A stretch of DNA of 64,000 nucleotides from Neobacillus paridis (GCF_016765675.1 NZ_JAESWB010000168.1:713392-777391), one strand, 5' to 3'; positions 24,634 through 34,115 are shown, counted from the first letter of the stretch. A program made the numbers and translations. Notes: generated by a model from the sequence alone, not told the origin.

Positions 24634-24889
24634 TTGTCAAAAACTACATTGTACATAGTAAGGCATGGACAAACAGAATGGAATGTCCAGAAGAGGATGT
24701 AAGGACATAAGGATTCCCCATTAACGGAATTAGGGGTCTTACAGGCCCAATGGGCTATATGAATCTTTAAGTAATCTTGAATTTGATGGAAGAGACCCTA
24801 ATTATTTGTTAAAGGATTATTGGGGCAAAGGGCACGATCATATGATTTGGAGGATCAAAATCAGCGATTTGGTTTTAGATAAAAGTTAG
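24634..24889 (+). pseudogene. decayed histidine-phosphatase gene
   Basis: From TTG 24634 the frame reads KTTLYIVRHGQTEWNVQKRM, the RHG catalytic block of the phosphoglycerate-mutase/histidine phosphatase superfamily. A stop (TAA for CAA) follows, then GHKDSPLTELGVLQAQWA, another stop, and a degenerate tail with a probable deletion. No function remains. Confidence 0.75.
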
Positions 24890-25238
24890 TGTGTTCTCCT
24901 CAAAAAGTGCATTTCTTCAACATAGGGTAAAGCCATTTTCTTATTAAACTGATTTGTGAATTTGTATGTAGCACATGGTAAAAAAACAGCAATTCAAAGA
25001 GAGCTTTGTGATAAAGAGTAATTTTAGCATGTGCTTTCTTTCCAATTCAAACATGACCATTCAGATTTGGTTTAAACTGAATGAATTTTACTTTATACTC
25101 TTTCGAAACAAATTGTTAAGAAGAAATTTGACCATGTTCAAAAAAGCATTTTGGACGAAGTTGTTAAAATCAGGATTTTATTATATAAATTAGTAATTTC
25201 TTATATTTTATAAGTTTGAACTATTTACCAGTATTAAA
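24890..25238. other. AT-rich gene-free stretch
   Basis: Very AT-rich sequence between the dead phosphatase and the uvrX promoter. A 72-codon open frame at 24975 has no ribosome site and an implausible composition, so I do not call it. Nothing else is seen. Confidence 0.4.
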
Positions 25239-25279
25239 CGAACATACTTTCGCATATAATAAATACGAAAGTATGTTCT
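25239..25279 (+). promoter_or_regulatory. SOS promoter: two LexA-like boxes around a -10
   Basis: CGAACATACTTTCG (25239-25252) and its near-perfect inverse CGAAAGTATGTTCT (25266-25279) each approximate the Bacillus LexA (DinR) box CGAAC-N4-GTTCG, with one half of each weakened (TTTC for GTTC). TATAAT (25255-25260) lies between them. LexA on either box would block the -10. The downstream gene is an SOS-type polymerase, which agrees. Confidence 0.75.
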
Positions 25280-25302
25280 TTTTTATGAAAGGAGATAATG
25301 TG

Positions 25303-26532
25303 ATGGGTGATAAAGTGATTTTCCTTGCAGATATCCAATCATTTTATGCATCAGTTGAAAAAGTTAGAAATAGTGAATACAAAGATAAACCTCTAGTTGT
25401 AGCCGGTGATCCTGAACGCAGATCAGGTATTATACTTGCTGCATGTCCACTTGCGAAAAAGTATGGTATTAAAACCGCAGAGACATTATGGGAAGCTCAA
25501 AATAAATGTCCAGATCTAGTTGTAGTTAGACCACATATGCAAACTTATATAAATGTCTCGTTAGCAATTAGCAAGATCATGGAGCAATTTACTGATTTAG
25601 TCGAACCATTTTCAATTGATGAACAGTTTATGGATGTCACGGGTAGTCAAAAGTTATTTGGGAATGAATTTGAAATTGCTAAAAAGGTTCAACAGAAGAT
25701 AATGAATGATACAGGGGTATATGCAAGGGTAGGTATTGGTAAAAATAAGATTCTTGCAAAAATGGCATGCGATAATTTTGCGAAAAAAAATGAGACGGGA
25801 ATATTTAAGCTGAATGAGACAAATATGGAGCAACTTTGGAAACTGCCTATTGGAAAGATGTTTGGCGTTGGACAAAAAATGGAGAAGCATTTGCAAGGTA
25901 TGGGCATCTTTACGATCGGACAGTTAGCTAAATTTCCAGTTGGTTTACTTAAAAAGCGTTGGGGAATTAATGGAGAAGTACTATGGCAGACTGCTAACGG
26001 TATTGATTACTCACCTGTCACAGTTAAAACACATAATCAACAAAAGGCAATAGGGCACCATATGACGTTGCCCAGAGATTACACTAATTTGGATGAGATA
26101 AAAATAGTTCTTCTTGAATTATGTACTGAAGTAGCAAGGAGATGTAGAAAAAAAGGATACATGGGTGTTACAGTGTCATGTGGAGTACGTGGTGCTAGTT
26201 TTGATTTCCCAACAGGATTTCATCGTCAAACAACTTTACCAGTGGCTTCTAATTACGATTTAGATATTTTTAATGCTGCTTATCAATTACTAAAACAATT
26301 TTGGGATAAACAGCCGATCAGGAGTCTAGGTGTTTCATTATCTAATTTGCAACCATCTGATAATTATCAAATTGATTTATTTGAAAATTATTTACGAAAA
26401 GAAAAGCTAAATTCAGTATTTGATGCTATTTGGGATAAATATGGACGTACAGCAATATATAGGGCTTCTTCATTAACTAAAGCAGGTCAAGCTTCTGAAC
26501 GTGCAAGAAAAATAGGTGGACATTATAAATAG
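25303..26532 (+). CDS. uvrX: Y-family DNA polymerase, UvrX/YqjW-like
   Basis: 409 residues from ATG 25303 (AAAGGAGAT upstream); the longer open frame to 25216 runs through the promoter and is rejected. Active-site blocks of DinB/UmuC polymerases are present: FLADIQSFYASVEK with the first metal Asp, EPFSIDEQFMDVTG with the second Asp-Glu pair, and GIGKNKILAKMA. The helix-hairpin-helix and little-finger domains follow, with PIRSLGVSLSNL near the end. It copies past damaged bases in the SOS response. The adjacent yolD-like gene completes the uvrX-yolD pair common on Bacillus prophages and mobile islands, so it may have been brought in. Confidence 0.9.
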   Translation: MGDKVIFLADIQSFYASVEKVRNSEYKDKPLVVAGDPERRSGIILAACPLAKKYGIKTAETLWEAQNKCPDLVVVRPHMQTYINVSLAISKIMEQFTDLVEPFSIDEQFMDVTGSQKLFGNEFEIAKKVQQKIMNDTGVYARVGIGKNKILAKMACDNFAKKNETGIFKLNETNMEQLWKLPIGKMFGVGQKMEKHLQGMGIFTIGQLAKFPVGLLKKRWGINGEVLWQTANGIDYSPVTVKTHNQQKAIGHHMTLPRDYTNLDEIKIVLLELCTEVARRCRKKGYMGVTVSCGVRGASFDFPTGFHRQTTLPVASNYDLDIFNAAYQLLKQFWDKQPIRSLGVSLSNLQPSDNYQIDLFENYLRKEKLNSVFDAIWDKYGRTAIYRASSLTKAGQASERARKIGGHYK

Positions 26533-26544
26533 AGGTGATTCTAA

Positions 26545-26889
26545 ATGGTAGTGAATAAGTTAAGCAAAGGTTATAATTTACGGTGGGAATCGAGTCGGAT
26601 GATGCTACCTGAACATAGAGAGCAACTATTAGAGGAGAAGCGTAAAGAACAAAAATTTAACCCGCCTATATTAGACGATGACCAGCTTCAAGAAATTAAC
26701 CGTGTGATTGCTAAATCAATTGAACAAGAGCGAGCAGTTACGATAACCTATGCAGAAAAATATGGAACCGCAAAATTTTGGGGATGGATTCAAAAAGTAA
26801 ATATAATTGAAGGATGGTTAAAAATTATCAACGATAAAGATATTCTAAGGCTTTCCTTTGAGCGCATTTTACAAGCTGAAATCTGCTAA
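26545..26889 (+). CDS. YolD-like protein, partner of UvrX
   Basis: 114 residues starting 12 bases after uvrX with GAGGTGAT before the ATG. It has the YolD-family signature: WESSRMMLPEHREQL in the first third, then FWGWIQKVNI and a C-terminal DILRLSFERILQAEI. YolD proteins occur almost always beside Y-family polymerases in Bacillus and are thought to regulate or accompany them. It is under the same SOS promoter. Confidence 0.85.
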   Translation: MVVNKLSKGYNLRWESSRMMLPEHREQLLEEKRKEQKFNPPILDDDQLQEINRVIAKSIEQERAVTITYAEKYGTAKFWGWIQKVNIIEGWLKIINDKDILRLSFERILQAEIC

Positions 26890-26939
26890 TAGTGTAAGAA
26901 GACACCAATTTCTAATCGGTGCCTTCTAAGCTGAGATCA

Positions 26940-27084
26940 ACTATATCTATACCATGAAGGTGAAGTTTTCGAAGTATACGAAGGTTATGAAGGAACAATT
27001 GTTGATAGCGCTCCTTCACCCTATGATTTATTTAATGCATGAGTAAAATACGGTTATTTGTCGGAGGAAGGGGCTGTCTATTAA
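26940..27084 (+). pseudogene. degenerate protein fragment
   Basis: One frame reads like real protein (HEGEVFEVYEGYEGTIVDSA, then SPYDLFNA), is interrupted by TGA where a Trp codon would fit, and resumes (VKYGYLSEEGAVY). It is the tail of an unrecognised gene. Confidence 0.35.
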
Positions 27085-27094
27085 GGGGTCTGAC
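27070..27094. repeat. possible transposon-end scraps
   Basis: AAGGGGCTGTCTATTAAG resembles the IS1182 terminus at 7016 and 63875, and GGGGTCTGAC directly after it resembles the outer bases of Tn3-type inverted repeats. Both are short, so chance is possible, but a Tn3 remnant lies within 300 bases. Confidence 0.35.
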
Positions 27095-27268
27095 CTCACA
27101 TTACTCCAAAGTGAATTACCCCAATATAGCATATTAAAAATTAAAAGGTAGAAAACAAATTTGTGGAACTTAATGATAGATATTAAATAGACAGAGCATT
27201 AAGGTTTCTTCTTGAAACAATAAGTATTGCTCCGCTGCTTTTTTCTAATTGAATCAAAGGGGAATTTC

Positions 27269-27373
27269 TTAGGTAAGAAGTCTGGCTGGATTCCCCACAA
27301 CTGTCTCACCATCCCCAACACTTTTTAACACAACAGCTCCCATACCAATAACAGCATTTTCGCCGATTTCGGA
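27269..27373 (-). pseudogene. C-terminal tail of a hexapeptide-repeat acetyltransferase
   Basis: On the minus strand RSEIGENAVIGMGAVVLKSV continues to VGNPARLLT and a stop. This is the left-handed beta-helix end of a LbH acetyltransferase. It is joined directly, in another frame, to the Tn3 transposase fragment, which marks a deletion endpoint at about 27373. Confidence 0.65.
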
Positions 27374-27677
27374 TCTTTTGTTGATATTTACGGGTAACTC
27401 GAGATGGTTGGATATCAAGTGGAGTATCCTGTGATAAGCTTAAGCAATCTCGAATATGTTCAATGATCCCTTTCGGGATGGAGCTCCCCTTTGGGAAGTA
27501 CCCCAATTTCTGAAACGCTTTCAGCAGCACCATAGCCTTCAGCAAAAATTCTGATCCCCGCGCAAAGGAATAAACAAATTGGATTTCCTCTATTGTTGGA
27601 GTATAGATTTGATGTAGTTCTTTTTTCGTTAGGTTTCGTTTAAATCGAGGATACGCTGTTCTCTCAATCGATGCCAT
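27306..27677 (-). pseudogene. tnpA: Tn3-family transposase, first ~100 residues only
   Basis: From ATG 27677 the product reads as a Tn3-type TnpA N-terminus (ERTAYPRFKRNLTKKELHQI, FLLKAMVLLKAFQKLGYFP). After SRVTRKYQQKI the frame passes into acetyltransferase DNA and ends in a nonsense tail. About 900 residues including the DDE domain are missing. Confidence 0.8.
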
Positions 27678-27717
27678 AACATAACTCCCTTGATTTTTTC
27701 TAAGATATTTTGAACGT

Positions 27718-28272
27718 TTATTTTTGTAAATATCGGTAAAGAGTGGCCCTACTAATTCCAGTCATTTCAACAATTTCCTTCACACTATATTGCTCGGTAT
27801 TATAAAGTTTGATTGCTTTTGTAATCTCTCTTGAATTAACTTTTGGTCGTCCTCCTTGCCTACCACGCGCTCTGGCACTTTTTAATCCCTCTTTGGTCCG
27901 TTCAACAATTAAGTCACGTTCAAATTGACTAAATGCTTGGAACACTGTCATCATTAATCTTCCTTGTGGTGTTGATGTGTCGAAGTTTTCTTTTAAACTG
28001 ATTAATTTTACATCGTGTTCCTCAAAATAATTGACTAAATCAATTAAATCTTTCGTACTTCTACCTAAACGTGAAAAACTCTCAACTACTACAATATCAC
28101 CCGGTCTTAATTTATCCTTCAGCCGGCCTAGTTCAGGGCGATCAGCCTTTGTTCCTGTCATTTTTTCAGTCAATATTTCATTGCAATTATGTTTTTCCAA
28201 TAAATCAAGTTGTCGAGCTAATTCTTGTTGCCGGGTACTTACCCGAGCGTAACCATAAACATATGAACTCAT
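27718..28272 (-). CDS. tnpR: Tn3-type serine resolvase
   Basis: 184 residues, full length. The catalytic N-terminal domain has YGYARVSTRQQ with the nucleophilic Ser, the block VVESFSRLGRSTKDL and MMTVFQAFSQFERDL; a C-terminal Hin-like helix-turn-helix (YSVKEIVEMTGISRATLYRYL) binds DNA. It normally resolves Tn3 cointegrates at a res site. It is divergent from the aspartase region and 40 bases upstream of the broken transposase, so it is intact but orphaned. Confidence 0.88.
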   Translation of the reverse strand: MSSYVYGYARVSTRQQELARQLDLLEKHNCNEILTEKMTGTKADRPELGRLKDKLRPGDIVVVESFSRLGRSTKDLIDLVNYFEEHDVKLISLKENFDTSTPQGRLMMTVFQAFSQFERDLIVERTKEGLKSARARGRQGGRPKVNSREITKAIKLYNTEQYSVKEIVEMTGISRATLYRYLQK

Positions 28273-28762
28273 TTAAAATCATTCACCTCTATGTAAAATA
28301 GTATCATAAACGGTGGTAATAGATATATAGATTTTAAGTAATGTTTTGAAACATCGAAAGGTTATTAAATCGAACAAAATTTGTTCAAAATAAAAAATCT
28401 CAAAAACAATCGTTTTTGAGATTTTATTATTGTCACATCTAAAATTTAAATTTCCATTAATTAATAGGCCCTGCTATCTTAAAACATTTAATCCACTAAC
28501 ATTTAACCGTAAGTTTTATATGTAAAATTTCGCAAATCCATTACGTTTAGTTTAACATAAAATTCCACAAAAACTTCAATTAAACGGTTCGGTTTTCCCA
28601 AATTTTCTTGAAAAAACCTTCCAAATTAACTTGAGAACAATTTAGACAAGGAATATAATGATAGTGATCTCATTATTTATAATTTAATCTCATGATATGA
28701 GATATACTAAAATTAATTTTTCCTACCTCAGTGTTGGACGGTTAAAAATGGAGGGCCAGAAA
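28273..28762. other. resolvase upstream region and aspartase leader
   Basis: About 490 bases without a gene. The part next to the resolvase would hold the res site, though no clear repeats were identified. A terminator-like hairpin is at 28394-28425. The remainder is AT-rich and should hold the aspartase promoter. Confidence 0.4.
28394..28425. terminator. hairpin between resolvase and aspartase
   Basis: Perfect 14-base arms (28394-28407 and 28412-28425) with a 4-base loop. It ends in TTTT on the plus strand and AAAA on the other, so it could act in both directions. Confidence 0.75.
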
Positions 28763-30196
28763 ATGAGAAAAGAAAAAGATTCTCTTGGCGAAATGGTTCT
28801 GGAAGATGAAAGGTATTACGGAATCCAGACGGAGAGGGCTCGTACCAACTTTCCTGTTTCGGGCATCAATGAAAGTGCTTATCCAAAAGTCATTCATGCC
28901 GTTGCTTGCATTAAAAAGGCAGCTGCAATGGCTAATCATCAAATTGGACGGTTAGACGCTGAAACAGCCAAGGCAATTGGGAGAGCGGCAGAAGAAATTT
29001 TGGAAGGGAAAATGGATGACCAATTTCCGGTTGATATTTTTCAAGGAGGGGGCGGGACTTCATTAAATATGAATGTAAATGAAGTCATCGCCAACAGGGC
29101 CAATGAATGGTTAACCGGAGAAAAAGGCTACACCAGCGTCCATCCGAATACCCATGCAAACATGGCTCAATCAACAAATGACGTTATACCAAGTGCGATA
29201 CATATAGCTTGTTATGATTATATAGAGGATTTAATTCCAATCTTGGAGCAGTTAGAACGAATATTGGAAAGGAAAATAAAAGAGTTTGAGCATGTGGTCA
29301 AAATTGGCAGAACCTGCTTGCAGGATGCTGTACCGATCACATTAGGACAGGAATTCAGCGGTTATAAAGGATTTGTTGAAAGGAATATCCTTGAGTTAAG
29401 AGAGGTTCAAAAACATTGTTTGTCTCTGCCACTGGGAGGAACAGCCATTGGAACGGGGATTGGCGTTTATCCGGGTTATGTAGAAGCAGTTTATGAGCAT
29501 TTATCATCAATCACGGGCGTTCCTTTTCATCAAGACAGAAACCTTTTTGACGGGATGCAAAATGGTGATTTTTACTTAAAAGTGTCAGCTGCCTTGAGAG
29601 GGTTAGCCTCGGGATTATCAAAAATGGCCTCTGATCTTCGTCTGCTATCATCGGGACCGCGCGCGGGTCTTTCCGAAATTTCTCTTCCGGCCGTCCAGCC
29701 GGGTTCATCGATCATGCCGGGAAAAATCAATCCCGTCATCCCGGAGATGGTGATGCAGATCTGTTTCCAAGTATACGGAAATGATACGGCTATCATGCTG
29801 GCTGCGGACCGCGGTGAATTAGATTTAAATGTATGGGAACCGTTAATCATTAAGAATCTTTCCGAGTCGTTTGAATGGTTAACCAACGGAATTCGCATCT
29901 TTATTGAAAAATGTATCAAGGACATTAAAGCCAATGAAAAAATTTGTGAAGAAAATGCCCGTTCATCATTAGCTCTATCAACCGTCATTGCCGCTCTATT
30001 CGGCTATGAAAAAGCATCTGGTTTGGCAAAAGAAGCCTATATAAAAGGAAGCACCATTAAAGAAATCGCTGTAGAAAAAGGAATTCTTTCAGAGCAGGAG
30101 GCCCATTTGCTGCTTGACCCGTTCGTCTTAACGGAGCCGGAAAAAAGCAGCCCGTTATTTACCGATTATTTAGTAGAGCATAGGATGGAAAAATAG
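28763..30196 (+). CDS. aspA: aspartate ammonia-lyase (fumarase/aspartase superfamily)
   Basis: 477 residues from ATG 28763 (GGAGGG before it); upstream in-frame codons look non-coding. Superfamily signatures are clear: GIQTERARTNFPVSG near the start, HPNTHANMAQSTNDV, and GSSIMPGKINPV at about 314, whose loop carries the catalytic Ser. Glu, Thr and Asn positions fit aspartase rather than fumarase or argininosuccinate lyase. It converts L-aspartate to fumarate and ammonia in the cytoplasm. An IclR-type regulator follows 95 bases later and probably controls it. A related amino-acid lyase remains possible. Confidence 0.85.
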   Translation: MRKEKDSLGEMVLEDERYYGIQTERARTNFPVSGINESAYPKVIHAVACIKKAAAMANHQIGRLDAETAKAIGRAAEEILEGKMDDQFPVDIFQGGGGTSLNMNVNEVIANRANEWLTGEKGYTSVHPNTHANMAQSTNDVIPSAIHIACYDYIEDLIPILEQLERILERKIKEFEHVVKIGRTCLQDAVPITLGQEFSGYKGFVERNILELREVQKHCLSLPLGGTAIGTGIGVYPGYVEAVYEHLSSITGVPFHQDRNLFDGMQNGDFYLKVSAALRGLASGLSKMASDLRLLSSGPRAGLSEISLPAVQPGSSIMPGKINPVIPEMVMQICFQVYGNDTAIMLAADRGELDLNVWEPLIIKNLSESFEWLTNGIRIFIEKCIKDIKANEKICEENARSSLALSTVIAALFGYEKASGLAKEAYIKGSTIKEIAVEKGILSEQEAHLLLDPFVLTEPEKSSPLFTDYLVEHRMEK

Positions 30197-30291
30197 TCTT
30201 CCGCCTGCCCCTTGAAAGAGGGGGGAGCATGGTCTCAGTAAACGATACAATGAATTGAATCCAAATAGTGTTTAAGGAAAGGACCAATGTA

Positions 30292-31047
30292 ATGTCAGAA
30301 CTGTTAAATAAGGCCTTTACGTTATTATCCCTATTAAAGCCGCGTGAGGGAAAAAAAGAATGGGGAGCAGCGGAATTAGCCCGTCTGGCAGGCTTTAATC
30401 CGGCAACCACCCACCGTATTTTGCAGGACTTGCAGCAGTATGGTTTTGTCAGTCAAAATCAAGAAAACAAAAAGTTTTTTCTCGGCCCTTTTTTGATCGA
30501 ATTGGGGTTTCATGCCCAATCGCTTTATTCCATCAAAGATGTGGCGCGCCCCTTCATGGAGGAGATACAAAATAAGACAGGGGAATCGGTCTATTTGAAT
30601 ATTTTGGTTCATTCATACGAAGCTATGCTGATTGATTCTGTTGACAGCGACCATCAGTTGAGAGTATATGAACCCATTGGCCTGCGGCTTCCGCTTCATA
30701 TCGCTGCCACCAGGAGAGCGATTCTTGCTTTTATGGAGCCGGGTGAGCAGGAAGCGTATCTTAGTCACTTCAAAATTGAATTAAGAACCCCCAAAACGAT
30801 ACACAGCAAAGAGGCTTTGGTTGAAGAGTTAAGTCTGATCCGTGAGCGAGGTTATGCCGTTAGCTTTGGGGAAACAACCTTAGGTACAGCAGGCGTGGCA
30901 GTCCCTATTTTGGGGCCACGGGGTGTAGAAGGCTCCCTCGGAATAGCCACTCCGGAAGTTCGGCTTAACGATGAAAAAATTGCCGAGTACGCAGAATTGC
31001 TAAAATGTAAGGCGAAATCGATTGGAGCTTTAATCGGCGGGAGTTGA
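30292..31047 (+). CDS. IclR-family transcriptional regulator
   Basis: 251 residues from ATG 30292 (AAGGAAAGGA upstream). The N-terminal winged helix (AELARLAGFNPATTHRILQDL, within residues ~10-60) is followed by the IclR ligand-binding domain (SVYLNILVHSYEAMLIDSVD ... HIAATRRAILAFM ... GVAVPILGP). IclR proteins act as dimers sensing small organic acids. Placed just after the aspartase gene in the same direction, it is likely the pathway regulator. A terminator follows. Confidence 0.88.
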   Translation: MSELLNKAFTLLSLLKPREGKKEWGAAELARLAGFNPATTHRILQDLQQYGFVSQNQENKKFFLGPFLIELGFHAQSLYSIKDVARPFMEEIQNKTGESVYLNILVHSYEAMLIDSVDSDHQLRVYEPIGLRLPLHIAATRRAILAFMEPGEQEAYLSHFKIELRTPKTIHSKEALVEELSLIRERGYAVSFGETTLGTAGVAVPILGPRGVEGSLGIATPEVRLNDEKIAEYAELLKCKAKSIGALIGGS

Positions 31048-31170
31048 TACCCTTTAAATATCTTTTGAATTATTGATATAATTAAAATTAATGAAATGTT
31101 ATTCAGTAATTATATTTTCCTTAGGGATGATGGTATGGCAATGTCAAATGAAGAATTTCAAGAACTAAAA

Positions 31171-31205
31171 AATACAAAGGTTGCTTTATTCCTTTGTATT
31201 TTTTT
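31171..31205 (+). terminator. terminator after the IclR gene
   Basis: Perfect 10-base arms (31171-31180 and 31191-31200), 10-base loop and T tract. A 28-codon frame starting at 31135 runs through it and is not considered a gene. Confidence 0.85.
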
Positions 31206-31246
31206 GACTTTTCATTAGCCGAAAAAGAAATTCTAAAATAAAAGTG

Positions 31247-31276
31247 TTGATATAGAATGATAAATGGTGGTATAAT
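31247..31276 (+). promoter_or_regulatory. sigma-A-type promoter of the CarD-family gene
   Basis: TTGATA (31247-31252) and TATAAT (31271-31276) are 18 bases apart, about 65 bases before the start codon. Confidence 0.65.
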
Positions 31277-31342
31277 AATTTATTTGCTTAAAAATGTCCT
31301 ATGTGTTATGCTTAATAAGGTTTCAAATTTGGAGGTGTTCAA

Positions 31343-31819
31343 ATGTTTCATGTTGGTGATTCCATTGTTTATCCAATGCAGGGGGCCGGTGTGATTGAAG
31401 CAATAGAAGAAAAAGAAATTCTAGGTGAGAAACATCGGTATTATTTGATAAAAATGCCAATCAGGGACATGCAAGTAATGATTCCTACTGACAAAGTAAA
31501 AAAATCACGAATTCGCTTAGTTGCCGATATACCTACACTTGAACACGTATTGGACATTTTTCAATACGGGCAAACAGATACAACACTCTCAATGAAAGAA
31601 AGATACAAGATTAATACAGAAAAGTTGAGAACAGGCAATATTCAGGAGGGTGCGGAAGTTGTCCGTGATTTAATGCGCTTAAACAAAAAGAAAACTCTCA
31701 ATTCAAGCGAAAAGCAAATGCTTGAGAGTGCACGGAAGATTTTCATTAGTGAACTAAGCATCATTAGAGGGATCACTGAAAATCAGGCAATAGATTTATT
31801 AAATAAAAAGGTTGGATGA
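31343..31819 (+). CDS. CarD/CdnL-family transcription regulator
   Basis: 158 residues with a GGAGGTG ribosome site. The N-terminal Tudor-like RNA-polymerase-interacting domain is plain (FHVGDSIVYPMQGAGVIEAI, then YYLIKMPIRDMQVMIP); the C-terminal part is helical. CarD/CdnL proteins bind the RNA polymerase beta subunit and stabilise open complexes; Bacillus members such as YdeB are less studied. It is a single gene with its own promoter, not tied to neighbours. Confidence 0.85.
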   Translation: MFHVGDSIVYPMQGAGVIEAIEEKEILGEKHRYYLIKMPIRDMQVMIPTDKVKKSRIRLVADIPTLEHVLDIFQYGQTDTTLSMKERYKINTEKLRTGNIQEGAEVVRDLMRLNKKKTLNSSEKQMLESARKIFISELSIIRGITENQAIDLLNKKVG

Positions 31820-32094
31820 GTGCCTTTTTAAAATATCCTAAAATGCTTTATTGTTAAAAAATTTTTGGTAACATCAACAATCAATATGTCAGTATGCATC
31901 CGAATAAATGGGTGCTTTTTTATTAGGAGAGAAACATATTTAAAAATAAATCATCATATTATGAACTTTGTTTATGATAATCGTGTAAACAGGGTCTTTC
32001 CTAATTAGCTTGTAAAAATTAATAAATATGTGCATTCTAACAAGAGGTTAAGTCCAATATAAAAAAGAGTAAACAAATAAAAGGGGATTGAGGT

Positions 32095-33570
32095 ATGACT
32101 ACATTTCAGGAAATGGGCATTAGTGAACCCATTCAACGAGCGATTACGGATATGGGGTTTGAAGAAGCATCTCCTATTCAAGAAAAAGCCATCCCCATTG
32201 CTTTGGCAGGGAAGGACATTATTGGTCAGGCACAAACAGGTACAGGTAAGACAGCTGCCTTCGCCATACCTATCTTGGAGAAAGTGGATACGAGTAAAAA
32301 ATTTGTTCAAGCGATTGCCATCGCCCCGACAAGAGAATTAGCGATTCAGGTTTCAGAAGAGATCAATCGGCTTGCGAAATACATGGGCATATCCTCACTT
32401 CCTATTTATGGAGGACAGTCTATAGATCGCCAAATTAAAGCATTAAAAAAGGTCCCACACATTATTACGGGAACACCTGGGAGACTTTTGGATCACATTC
32501 AACGTAAAACATTGAAGTTAGATCGCATCTCAGCGGTGGTATTGGATGAAGCTGATGAAATGTTAGATATGGGTTTTCTGGAGGATATCGAACGAATCCT
32601 CAAAGAGACCCCTGATGAAAAACAAACTTTGCTATTCTCTGCAACCATGCCCAAACTGATTCAAAATCTTGCTGAAAGGTTTATGAACAATCCGGAGTTA
32701 ATAAAGATTAAAGCGAAGGAAGTTACCTCTCCAACAGTTAAGCAAATTTATTATGAGGTTAAAGAACGGGATAAATTTGAAGTCCTTTGCCGTCTACTAG
32801 ACGTGGATAATCCAGAATTAGCCGTAATTTTTGGAAGAACAAAAAGACGCGTGGATGAATTAAGTGATGCATTGAATAAAAGAGGGTATCTTGCCGATGG
32901 GTTGCACGGAGATTTAAATCAACGACAGCGAGATGTGGTGATGAATAAATTTCGTGAGGGAAACATTGATATTTTAGTGGCAACCGATGTGGCTGCAAGA
33001 GGAATTGATGTATCGGGGGTTACCCACGTTTACAATTTTGACATCCCCCAAGACCCGGAAAGTTATGTTCACCGAATTGGCAGAACGGGGCGGGCAGGTA
33101 AGACAGGGTTAGCCATTACATTTGCTACACCGAGGGAAATCGGACAGATTCACAGTATTGAAAAAGCGTCAAAAGGGCATATCCAGCGCAAATCCATACC
33201 GACTATAGCAGAGGCAAGGGAGTCAATACAGAGAGCCGCAATCGAAAAGATGATTCAATTGGTTGAAGAGGCGGATTACAAACAGTTTAAACAAGCAGCA
33301 AGTGAATTGCTCGAACAATACGACTCGATCGCGTTAGTTTCCATTGCCTTGAAATTGTTGTCGAAGGAACAGAAGGATATTCCTGTGGAGCTAACTTCCG
33401 AGGCACCGAGATATGCCAATAAGTCTAAAGGAAAAGGACAAGAAAAACAAAGGAGAAACTATAAGGGGAATAGGGAATTTGGCGTAAAAGGAGGCAATGG
33501 TAAACGTAAAAAAACTTCCAAGTCCTCACGAAAAAAAGAAAGAATACCTTTATCTGGAAAAAATAAGTAG
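32095..33570 (+). CDS. cshA: DEAD-box RNA helicase CshA-like
   Basis: 491 residues, AGGGGATTGAGGT before the ATG. Motifs in order: Q motif ([14 protein letters not shown]), Walker A AQTGTGKT (46-53), Ib (TPGRLLDH), DEAD in [12 protein letters not shown] (about 153), SAT (FSATMP) and [12 protein letters not shown]. The C-terminal ~80 residues are Lys/Arg-rich and disordered, as in CshA. It unwinds RNA in ribosome assembly and mRNA turnover and is needed at low temperature. The csp gene follows 220 bases later with its own leader. Its ~275-base upstream region has no gene. Confidence 0.9.
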   Translation: MTTFQEMGISEPIQRAITDMGFEEASPIQEKAIPIALAGKDIIGQAQTGTGKTAAFAIPILEKVDTSKKFVQAIAIAPTRELAIQVSEEINRLAKYMGISSLPIYGGQSIDRQIKALKKVPHIITGTPGRLLDHIQRKTLKLDRISAVVLDEADEMLDMGFLEDIERILKETPDEKQTLLFSATMPKLIQNLAERFMNNPELIKIKAKEVTSPTVKQIYYEVKERDKFEVLCRLLDVDNPELAVIFGRTKRRVDELSDALNKRGYLADGLHGDLNQRQRDVVMNKFREGNIDILVATDVAARGIDVSGVTHVYNFDIPQDPESYVHRIGRTGRAGKTGLAITFATPREIGQIHSIEKASKGHIQRKSIPTIAEARESIQRAAIEKMIQLVEEADYKQFKQAASELLEQYDSIALVSIALKLLSKEQKDIPVELTSEAPRYANKSKGKGQEKQRRNYKGNREFGVKGGNGKRKKTSKSSRKKERIPLSGKNK

Positions 33571-33789
33571 GATATTCTGTATCTCATCGCTCTTTTTTTG
33601 TACTCGTACCCCAAATTCAACAGTTAATAGTAAACATCCTTGCAAAAACATTCAAAAAATGCTATTCTTTAGAAGAATTATTTTTGTTCGGTGTAAGGGA
33701 TAGTATCAGTTAAGCTTTTCGTCTTGATCATCACTGAGAGCAAGGATAGTATTAAATTGTGTTTATTTACACATTAGGAGGCAACACAA

Positions 33790-33990
33790 ATGGAAAAAGG
33801 TAAAGTAAAATGGTTCAACAGCGAAAAAGGCTTCGGATTCATCGAACGTGAAGGTGGAGACGATGTATTTGTTCATTTCTCAGCGATCCAAGGCGAAGGG
33901 TATAAAACTCTTGAAGAAGGTCAAGCAGTGACTTTTGACGTAGAGCAAGGCCAACGTGGTCCCCAAGCTTCAAACGTTCACAAAGCTTAA
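33790..33990 (+). CDS. csp: cold-shock protein
   Basis: 66 residues, a single cold-shock OB-fold with both RNA-binding motifs: KGFGFIER (RNP1) and DVFVHFSAI (RNP2), near-identical to Bacillus CspB/CspC/CspD. It is a cytoplasmic RNA chaperone and transcription antiterminator. AGGAGG lies just before the ATG and the gene ends in a terminator. The ~220-base untranslated region before it fits cold-shock control. Which paralogue it is cannot be said. Confidence 0.93.
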   Translation: MEKGKVKWFNSEKGFGFIEREGGDDVFVHFSAIQGEGYKTLEEGQAVTFDVEQGQRGPQASNVHKA

Positions 33991-34005
33991 TGATAAGAAC
34001 AAATA

Positions 34006-34034
34006 TTAAAAGACTCTTTTAGAGTCTTTTTTTT
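34006..34034 (+). terminator. terminator of the csp gene
   Basis: AAAGACTC and GAGTCTTT arms with a short loop and a run of Ts, about 20 bases after the stop codon. Confidence 0.85.
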
Positions 34035-34115
34035 ATTGAGCTAAAAGATGAAGAGGAATACAAAAAACCGCATTATGCGGTTTGAAGTCAGTAATGCGAA
34101 AACCTTTTTGTCAAC

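Noticed and set aside
24975..25193. 72-codon open frame before uvrX
   Set aside because: No ribosome site, extreme AT content, Phe/Asn/Lys-rich composition and no protein-like pattern.
25216..25302. N-terminal extension of the UvrX frame
   Set aside because: It would translate the promoter and LexA-like boxes; AAAGGAG places the start at 25303.
31135..31218. 28-codon frame after the IclR gene
   Set aside because: It runs through a rho-independent terminator and has no clear ribosome site.
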